Positions 58,091 through 64,000 of a stretch of DNA of 64,000 nucleotides are shown one piece after another (the stretch's first letter is position 1; every line of letters begins with the position of its first letter). The position numbers and the translations under genes are program-made. This DNA comes from Methylomonas koyamae (GTDB lineage: Bacteria; Pseudomonadota; Gammaproteobacteria; Methylococcales; Methylomonadaceae): positions 30,549-94,548 of the forward strand of contig NZ_LUUK01000151.1 of NCBI RefSeq assembly GCF_001644025.1, given 5' to 3'. Under the pieces are notes generated by a model. That model was not told the DNA's origin, made no database searches, and saw only the letters and a list, made by a program, of their open reading frames with translations.

Positions 58091-60082
58091 ATGACTAAAT
58101 CCGGTGGCTTAATAGCAAATTATAATAGCGTGGCGATCTTTACTGAACACTTGTTATTTCCGCGCGGCTTTTCGCGATTTCTAAGGATATTGGGTACCGT
58201 CCTCTGGCTGACGGCGGCCGGTTGTTGCGTCGCTGCTCAGCCCGCTTCGTCCCAGCGCACGGCTTTCCTGCAAGCCGAACGCGCTGTCGCCGAGAATCGG
58301 CTTGGCGATTATCAACGGCTGAGCGCCGAATTGACCGATTATCCGTTACTGCCTTATTTGCGCTACCTTTGGGCTAAATCGCATCTGGACGACGATCAGG
58401 CCGTACGTCGATTTCTCGACACTTATGCCAATACCCGCTACGCGGCGCCATTGCGCACCAAATGGCTGATACAACTTGGCAAGCGGCAACGCTGGTCGGA
58501 GTTATTAAGCCAATACCGCGGCGGTGAAGACCCCGAACTGCAATGCTACGCCGGCGTGGCCTATTTACAGTCCGGCCGGACCGACGAAGCGTTTGGAATA
58601 GCCAGACCGCTTTGGCTGAGCGGCGGCGAGCCGGCGGAACCCTGCATAAGCTTGTTTTCGACGTACCAGGCCTCGCCTTATTTCAACCGAGACCTGCTGT
58701 GGCTGCGCTTCAAGGCGGCTCTGAAACGAGGCAATACCGGGCTGGCTCAGCGCTTGCTACCGGCATTCGCGGAAGACGAACTCAGGCTGGCGAATCTATG
58801 GCTAGACTTGCAACGCCACCCCGAGCGCCTCGCCAATACAGTGGCCTGGCGCGAATATCCGGCCGAAACCCGCGCCGAGTGCTTAGTTTTCGCCACGGTG
58901 GTGTGGCTCGAACAAGACCTGGACGCCGCGCTGATGTTCTGGGATCGCGAAAAAGCGGGCTTGCCGATTCCGGCCGAATCCAGCCAGCGAGTGGAAAAAC
59001 AAATCGGGTTGGCGCTGGCTACGCAACGCGACCGCCGCGCCTATGCCCGATTGGCGGCGCTAGACGATAGCGACGACTCGATCCGCGAATGGCGGGTGCG
59101 TGCCGCGTTGCAACACCAGTCCTGGCCGGAGGTCGATCTGGCATTGTCTCGATTGAACAACGAAGAACGAAACCAGGACAAATGGCAATATTGGTTGGCG
59201 CGCAGCCAGGAACTATCCGGACTGCGCGAACCGGCTTTGAGCCTTTACCGGCAAATTGCCGAACATCGCAGTTACTACGGTTTTCTGGCGGCCGGCAAGC
59301 TCGGACGGACGGTGAAGCTGGTCGACAAGCCGCTGGCCGTTCCGGAGTCGGAGCTGGAAGACTTGCAATCGCGCTCGGAATTTTTGGAAGTTTCGGAGTT
59401 TTTAGCCTTGGATCGACCATTGGAAGCTAAGCGGCAATGGGGCTTCGCCATCGCCAAACTCGATAAACCGCGCTTGGCGGCCGCCGCCAAGTTGGCGCAG
59501 CGCTGGGGCTGGTCGGCGCAAGCGATCGCCACGGTTGCCAAGGCTAACGAATGGGACGACATTGGACTGCGCTTCCCCATCGCTTACGCCGACAGTGTGA
59601 GGCAAGCCGCCGGCGCCCGCCAATTGGCGCCGGCGCTGATCTTCGGGCTGATCCGCCAGGAAAGCGCCTTCGACCCGCAGGCCGACTCGCCGGCCGGGGC
59701 GAAGGGTTTGATGCAAATCATGCCGAACACCGGTCAGGAAATCGCGAAAAATCTGGGGGAGCCCTGGAGCGGCGGAAACGACCTGCTTAAACCGGATACT
59801 AACATCCAATTCGGCGCCTGGCACTTCAAGCAGTTGCTGGACCGTTTTGATCGCCACCCGGCTCTGGCCGCCGCGGCGTACAACGCCGGCGCTAATCGAG
59901 TGAAGCGCTGGCTGCCGAGCGATAAACCGCTGCCGGCCGATATTTGGGTGGAGACCATCCCCTACAAGGAGACCCGCGGCTACGTGGCATCGGTGTTGAT
60001 GTATAGTCTGATCTATCGGGAACGCCTGAACGCCGAGACACCACGTTCGGAGGATTTGATGCGTGACGTGAGGCCTGGATGA
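58091..60082 (+). CDS. slt: Soluble lytic murein transglycosylase (Slt70 type)
   Basis: This encodes 663 residues from ATG 58091, though starts at GTG 58130 or later are possible, since TATAAT at 58121 lies inside the reading frame. A signal peptide (LRILGTVLWLTAAGCCVAAQ) precedes an alpha-helical U-shaped domain of about 420 residues. A C-terminal lysozyme-like domain has the catalytic glutamate in GLIRQESAFD (about Glu524), GAKGLMQIMPNTG and NAGANRVKRWL. It cleaves peptidoglycan with formation of 1,6-anhydromuramic acid. Length fits the family. Confidence 0.95.
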   Translation: MTKSGGLIANYNSVAIFTEHLLFPRGFSRFLRILGTVLWLTAAGCCVAAQPASSQRTAFLQAERAVAENRLGDYQRLSAELTDYPLLPYLRYLWAKSHLDDDQAVRRFLDTYANTRYAAPLRTKWLIQLGKRQRWSELLSQYRGGEDPELQCYAGVAYLQSGRTDEAFGIARPLWLSGGEPAEPCISLFSTYQASPYFNRDLLWLRFKAALKRGNTGLAQRLLPAFAEDELRLANLWLDLQRHPERLANTVAWREYPAETRAECLVFATVVWLEQDLDAALMFWDREKAGLPIPAESSQRVEKQIGLALATQRDRRAYARLAALDDSDDSIREWRVRAALQHQSWPEVDLALSRLNNEERNQDKWQYWLARSQELSGLREPALSLYRQIAEHRSYYGFLAAGKLGRTVKLVDKPLAVPESELEDLQSRSEFLEVSEFLALDRPLEAKRQWGFAIAKLDKPRLAAAAKLAQRWGWSAQAIATVAKANEWDDIGLRFPIAYADSVRQAAGARQLAPALIFGLIRQESAFDPQADSPAGAKGLMQIMPNTGQEIAKNLGEPWSGGNDLLKPDTNIQFGAWHFKQLLDRFDRHPALAAAAYNAGANRVKRWLPSDKPLPADIWVETIPYKETRGYVASVLMYSLIYRERLNAETPRSEDLMRDVRPG

Positions 60083-60159
60083 AATTTAGGGCTGATTTTT
60101 TAGGCTAATTATTGGATAATGTCGGGTGTTTTGAACCCAATTTATCAGGTAAGTATTGA

Positions 60160-60675
60160 ATGGAGAAGCCGCACAGTTTTACGCGCGAAGAATTGTTGAT
60201 GTCCGGTCGGGGCGAGCTCTACGGCCCGGAAAACGCGCAGCTACCGCTTCCCAATATGCTGATGATGGATCGAATTGTCCACATCTCCGACGAAGGCGGT
60301 AAATATGGCAAGGGCGAAATCATTGCCGAATTGGACATTACCCCCGATCTTTGGTTTTTTGCCTGTCATTTTCAAGGTGACCCGGTGATGCCCGGCTGCC
60401 TGGGTTTAGATGCGATGTGGCAATTGGTTGGCTTTTATTTGTGTTGGATGGGCGGACCAGGTAAAGGTCGGGCGTTAGGCTGCGGCGAAGTCAAGTTCAC
60501 CGGCCAAGTCTTGCCCAGCGCGAAAAAAGTCACTTATAAAATCGATTTGAAACGGGTGATCTTGCGCAAACTGGTCATGGGCATTGCCGACGCGGTGATG
60601 GAAGTCGACGGCAAGCAAATTTATGAAGCCACCGACCTGAGAGTCGGTCTGTTTACCTCCACCCAGGATTTCTGA
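60160..60675 (+). CDS. fabA: 3-hydroxydecanoyl-ACP dehydratase/isomerase
   Basis: This 171-residue enzyme of the anaerobic unsaturated fatty acid pathway dehydrates 3-hydroxydecanoyl-ACP and isomerises the product. It has catalytic His70 in [15 protein letters not shown] and Asp84 in LGLDAMWQL, at the same positions as E. coli FabA. It lies 13 bases upstream of fabB, the usual two-gene operon. Confidence 0.98.
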   Translation: MEKPHSFTREELLMSGRGELYGPENAQLPLPNMLMMDRIVHISDEGGKYGKGEIIAELDITPDLWFFACHFQGDPVMPGCLGLDAMWQLVGFYLCWMGGPGKGRALGCGEVKFTGQVLPSAKKVTYKIDLKRVILRKLVMGIADAVMEVDGKQIYEATDLRVGLFTSTQDF

Positions 60676-60688
60676 AGAAGGTCTAGCC

Positions 60689-61909
60689 ATGAGACGAGCA
60701 GTAGTAACCGGTCTGGGCATCGTTTCCAGCATTGGCAATAATCGCGACGAAGTGGTCGAATCGCTCCGCCAGGGGCGTTCCGGCATTGGTTTTTGCGAAG
60801 ATTATCGTGAACTGGGCTTTCGCAGCCAAATCCACGGTCCGATCAAGATCAACCTCGACGAAGCGATAGACCGCAAAGTCAAACGCTTCATGGGCGATGG
60901 CGCGGCATACAATTATTTGGCGATGGAACAAGCCATTGCCGACTCCGGTCTGGCCGACGACGAAGTTTCCAATGTCCGCACCGGTCTGGTGATGGGTTCC
61001 GGCGGACCGTCTACGTCGAACTTGGTCGATGCGGCCGACATACTACGCTCCAAGGGCGTCAAGAAAGTCGGTCCGTATATGGTGACTCGCGCGATGTCCA
61101 GCACGAATACCGCCTGTCTGGCCACGCCGTTCAAAATCAAGGGCGTCAATTACACGATCAGCTCGGCCTGCGCGACCAGCGCCCACTGTATCGGTCATGC
61201 GATGGAATTGATCCAACTCGGCAAGCAAGACGTGGTGTTCGCCGGCGGCGGCGAGGAGTTGCATTGGTCTATGTCGGTCTTGTTCGACGCGATGGGCGCG
61301 CTATCCTCCAAATACAACGATACGCCGGAAAGCGCGTCTAGACCTTACGACGAAACCCGCGACGGCTTCGTGATTTCCGGCGGCGGCGGCGTACTGGTTG
61401 TCGAGGAACTGGAACATGCCAAGGCGCGCGGCGCGAAAATTTACGCGGAACTGGTCGGCTACGGCGCCACGTCCGACGGTTACGACATGGTGCAGCCGTC
61501 CGGCGAAGGCGCGGTGCGCTGCATGCAAATGGCGTTGGCGACCGTTGACGGCAATATCGACTACATCAATGCGCACGGCACCAGTACGCCGGTGGGCGAT
61601 ACCCGCGAACTGGAAGCGATGCGCGCGGTGTTCGGCGCCGATTCGGTACCGCCGGTGAGTTCCACCAAATCACTGACCGGCCATGCCTTGGGCGCGGCCG
61701 GCGTCAATGAAGCCATTTATTCGTTACTGATGATGCAAGGAAGTTTCTTGAGCGCATCGGCCAACATTACCCAACTCGACCCTGGCGCGGCGGGCATTCC
61801 CATCGTTCGCGAATACCGGGACAACGTCAGCTTGAACACCGTGATGTCCAATAGTTTCGGCTTCGGCGGCACCAATGCCACGCTGATCTTCCAACGTTTC
61901 AACGGCTAA
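60689..61909 (+). CDS. fabB: Beta-ketoacyl-ACP synthase I
   Basis: This 406-residue condensing enzyme elongates cis-3-decenoyl-ACP in unsaturated fatty acid synthesis. It has Cys161 in [10 protein letters not shown] and the two catalytic histidines in [11 protein letters not shown] and [12 protein letters not shown]. The ATG follows GAAGG. It forms an operon with fabA. A stable hairpin follows its stop. Confidence 0.98.
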   Translation: MRRAVVTGLGIVSSIGNNRDEVVESLRQGRSGIGFCEDYRELGFRSQIHGPIKINLDEAIDRKVKRFMGDGAAYNYLAMEQAIADSGLADDEVSNVRTGLVMGSGGPSTSNLVDAADILRSKGVKKVGPYMVTRAMSSTNTACLATPFKIKGVNYTISSACATSAHCIGHAMELIQLGKQDVVFAGGGEELHWSMSVLFDAMGALSSKYNDTPESASRPYDETRDGFVISGGGGVLVVEELEHAKARGAKIYAELVGYGATSDGYDMVQPSGEGAVRCMQMALATVDGNIDYINAHGTSTPVGDTRELEAMRAVFGADSVPPVSSTKSLTGHALGAAGVNEAIYSLLMMQGSFLSASANITQLDPGAAGIPIVREYRDNVSLNTVMSNSFGFGGTNATLIFQRFNG

Positions 61910-61915
61910 ATCCTT

Positions 61916-61944
61916 GAGCGGCTGAAGCCATGCTTTAGCCGCTC
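61916..61944 (+). terminator. Hairpin between fabB and ttcA
   Basis: GAGCGGCT and AGCCGCTC form an eight-pair stem that can be extended by AAG/CTT around a CCATG loop. It begins seven bases after the fabB stop and ends twelve bases before ttcA. No T-tract follows, so it may be a weak terminator or mRNA-end stabiliser. Confidence 0.45.
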
Positions 61945-61955
61945 GCCTAGCGCCC

Positions 61956-62849
61956 ATGTCCGATTCCAGCCAAAAATCCCGAACCCAATTCAACAAACTG
62001 CAGAAGCGTTTGCGCCGTAGCGTCGGCGAGGCTATCGCCGACTTCAATATGATCGAGCATGGCGACAAAGTCATGGTTTGCCTGTCCGGCGGCAAGGACT
62101 CCTACACGATGCTGGACATTCTGCTGAACTTACAAAAGACCGCGCCGGTGGATTTCGACATACTGGCCGTCAATTTGGATCAAAAGCAGCCCGGGTTTCC
62201 GGAACACGTATTGCCGGAATACCTGAGCTCTATCGGCGTGCCGTTTCATATCATCGAGCACGATACCTACAGCATCGTCAAACGCATCATTCCGGAAGGC
62301 CAAACCACCTGCAGTCTGTGTTCAAGGCTGCGGCGCGGCACACTGTACGGCTTTGCCAGAGAACATCGGGTCACCAAAATCGCGCTGGGTCACCACCGAG
62401 ACGACATCGTCGAAACCTTCTTCCTGAATTTGTTTTATGCAGGCAAACTGAAGGCAATGCCGCCGAAATTGCTCAGCGACGACAAACAGAACATTGTGAT
62501 TCGGCCGTTAGCCTACTGCCGGGAAAAAGACATCAATCGCTTCGCGGCCTTCAAGCAATTTCCGATCATTCCGTGCAATTTGTGCGGCTCGCAGGAAAAC
62601 CTGCAACGCAAAGCCATGAAGGTGATGCTGAACGGTTGGGATAAACAGTTTCCGGGTCGTATCGAAACCATTTTCGCCGGGCTGCAAAATATTGCGCCAT
62701 CGCAAATGCTCGACGCCGGCCTATTCGACTTTGCCGGCCTGACACGCGATACTAACCCGCTGCCGGCCGCTAGCGCTTGCGGCGAGGTTGGCACCGACCA
62801 ATCGGCCGTCGTTGCCTACGGCGCCGGACTGGACATACTCGAACGTTAA
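61956..62849 (+). CDS. ttcA: tRNA 2-thiocytidine biosynthesis protein
   Basis: This 297-residue PP-loop enzyme introduces 2-thiocytidine at tRNA position 32. It has SGGKDS (44-49) and cysteine pairs CSLC (Cys119, Cys122) and CNLC (Cys207, Cys210) that hold the iron-sulfur cluster. The conserved [16 protein letters not shown] follows the first pair. It starts 46 bases after fabB, beyond a hairpin. Confidence 0.96.
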   Translation: MSDSSQKSRTQFNKLQKRLRRSVGEAIADFNMIEHGDKVMVCLSGGKDSYTMLDILLNLQKTAPVDFDILAVNLDQKQPGFPEHVLPEYLSSIGVPFHIIEHDTYSIVKRIIPEGQTTCSLCSRLRRGTLYGFAREHRVTKIALGHHRDDIVETFFLNLFYAGKLKAMPPKLLSDDKQNIVIRPLAYCREKDINRFAAFKQFPIIPCNLCGSQENLQRKAMKVMLNGWDKQFPGRIETIFAGLQNIAPSQMLDAGLFDFAGLTRDTNPLPAASACGEVGTDQSAVVAYGAGLDILER

Positions 62850-62867
62850 CCCAATGGAAATCCGGAC

Positions 62868-63914
62868 ATGAACCCAACCATTTTGGTCACCGGCGGCGCT
62901 GGATATATCGGCAGCCATACTTGCGTCGAGCTGTTAAACGCAGGATTCGATGTTGTCGTCGTCGACAATCTCAGCAACAGCAAAATCGAAGCCATTCGCC
63001 GGGTAGAACGTATCACCGGCAAAACAATAGCTTTTCATCAGGCCGACATTACCGACAAAGCGGCGTTGCAAGCCATCATGGCCCAGCACAACATTGCCGC
63101 CGTCGTGCATTTCGCGGGACTGAAAGCGGTCGGCGAATCCTGCCAGATGCCGCTGAACTACTATCACAACAATATTTACGGCACCTTGGTACTGCTGGAG
63201 ACGATGGCGGAGTTCGGGATCAAACGCCTGGTGTTCAGCTCTTCGGCCACCGTTTACGGCGATCCACACAGCGTGCCTATTCTGGAACATTTTCCGCTGC
63301 AAGCCACCAACCCTTACGGCCGCACCAAGCTGTTCATTGAGGAAATCCTGCGCGACCTTAGCCAGTCCGATCCGCTGAGCCATAGCGCCACACCTTGGCA
63401 AATCACGATATTGCGCTACTTCAACCCGATCGGCGCGCACGCCAGCGGGCTCATCGGCGAAGACCCGAACGGCATCCCCAATAATTTGATGCCCTTCCTG
63501 TCGCAAGTCGCGATCGGCAAATTACCGATGCTGTCGGTATTCGGCAACGACTATTCGACGCCGGACGGCACCGGCGTCCGCGACTACATCCACGTGGTCG
63601 ATTTGGCGGTCGGCCACATCAAGGCCTTGGAATACCTTCTAAAACAGGATGCCAAGGATAGCGTGTGCGACGCCATCAATCTCGGCACCGGTAACGGTTA
63701 CAGCGTCTTACAGATGATCGAAACCTTTATTGAAGTCACCGGACAAGCCGTGCCCTACCGTATCGCGCCGCGCCGGCCCGGCGACGTGGCGGCCTGTTAC
63801 GCGGACCCCGGCCTGGCCGCCGAAAAAATTGGCTGGAAGGCCGAGCGAGAGTTGGCTCGGATGCTGGCCGATACCTGGCATTGGCAAACACAAAACCCCA
63901 ACGGTTACGACTGA
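62868..63914 (+). CDS. galE: UDP-glucose 4-epimerase
   Basis: This 348-residue short-chain dehydrogenase has the NAD motif VTGGAGYIGSHTCVEL (residues 6-21), FSSSATVYGDP and the catalytic Tyr150 and Lys154 in NPYGRTK. It interconverts UDP-glucose and UDP-galactose for surface polysaccharide synthesis. It lies 18 bases after ttcA; its last ten bases overlap the end of the convergent GGDEF gene. Confidence 0.97.
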   Translation: MNPTILVTGGAGYIGSHTCVELLNAGFDVVVVDNLSNSKIEAIRRVERITGKTIAFHQADITDKAALQAIMAQHNIAAVVHFAGLKAVGESCQMPLNYYHNNIYGTLVLLETMAEFGIKRLVFSSSATVYGDPHSVPILEHFPLQATNPYGRTKLFIEEILRDLSQSDPLSHSATPWQITILRYFNPIGAHASGLIGEDPNGIPNNLMPFLSQVAIGKLPMLSVFGNDYSTPDGTGVRDYIHVVDLAVGHIKALEYLLKQDAKDSVCDAINLGTGNGYSVLQMIETFIEVTGQAVPYRIAPRRPGDVAACYADPGLAAEKIGWKAERELARMLADTWHWQTQNPNGYD

Positions 63915-64000
63915 ACAGCCCTCGGCTCCAGCACCAACCCGGCGTTTTCAACCCGGTTTCTGCCGCTACGCTTGGCCTCGTACAAGGCTACATCCGCCGC
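63905..64000 (-). CDS. C-terminal end of a diguanylate cyclase (partial)
   Basis: Read on the minus strand, the last 31 residues before a TAA stop are AADVALYEAKRSGRNRVENA and a short tail. The ADxALYxAKxxGRNRV string is the closing signature of GGDEF domains. The catalytic motif and the start lie beyond the right edge, so activity cannot be judged. Confidence 0.85.
   Translation of the reverse strand, partial: AADVALYEAKRSGRNRVENAGLVLEPRAVQS

Overview
The window looks like chromosomal DNA from a gammaproteobacterium. The strongest evidence is the gyrA-serC-pheA-hisC-tyrA-aroA-cmk-rpsA-ihfB block, which follows the Pseudomonas-type gene order, together with a fabA-fabB pair, an NsrR-type regulator and a XerCD dif-type site of the enterobacterial form. 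A methanotroph-like (Methylococcales) host is plausible from the overall protein flavour, but no methane or C1 gene lies here, so that is inference only.

Region 1 (1-2.6 kb) is accessory DNA: a truncated gene of unknown function, a small GRP/ribbon-helix-helix-like protein, a DUF29 protein, a 54-residue zinc finger, a hairpin-rich non-coding stretch and a DUF3653-like phage protein. They end 70 bases from a 28-bp dif-like XerC/XerD site (2243-2270), which suggests an element integrated at dif. Region 2 (2.9-7.3 kb) holds an initiator tRNA and a [NiFe]-hydrogenase accessory run, hupHIJK-hypAB, without structural genes. Region 3 (7.4-11.5 kb) is an ornithine-lipid synthase operon (olsF, M14 peptidase, alpha/beta hydrolase) preceded by a Pho-box-like element. 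Region 4 (11.5-18.4 kb) has an H-NS-like protein, a DUF2914 membrane protein, sucAB, a glyoxalase-II-like hydrolase, NsrR and an NlpE-like protein. Region 5 (18.5-24.4 kb) is an RND efflux operon led by two esterases. Region 6 (24.4-36.7 kb) is the conserved core block ihfB to gyrA plus a dienelactone hydrolase and a low-molecular-weight phosphotyrosine phosphatase.

Region 7 (37.0-47.7 kb) starts with a dihaem cytochrome c peroxidase. It is followed by a tight five-gene minus-strand operon: single-domain receiver, REC-PAS-GGDEF-EAL, TonB-dependent receptor with a carboxypeptidase-like domain, YfiR, and a large hybrid histidine kinase whose N-terminus resembles the periplasmic (CHASE8) domain of YfiN. 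YfiR normally controls YfiN, so here the sensor pair appears to be kept while the output is changed from a diguanylate cyclase to a phosphorelay. Region 8 (48-55.5 kb) has tRNA-Ser, a methyltransferase, a DEDD exonuclease and a second CHASE8-type hybrid kinase coupled to another REC-PAS-GGDEF-EAL protein. Region 9 (55.5-64 kb) is housekeeping: PHP phosphoesterase, MsbA-like ABC exporter, Slt transglycosylase, fabAB, ttcA, galE, and the tail of a GGDEF protein at the right edge.

The most interesting leads are the dif-associated element, the TonB receptor-YfiR-kinase-EAL operon, and the putative phosphate control of ornithine lipid synthesis.
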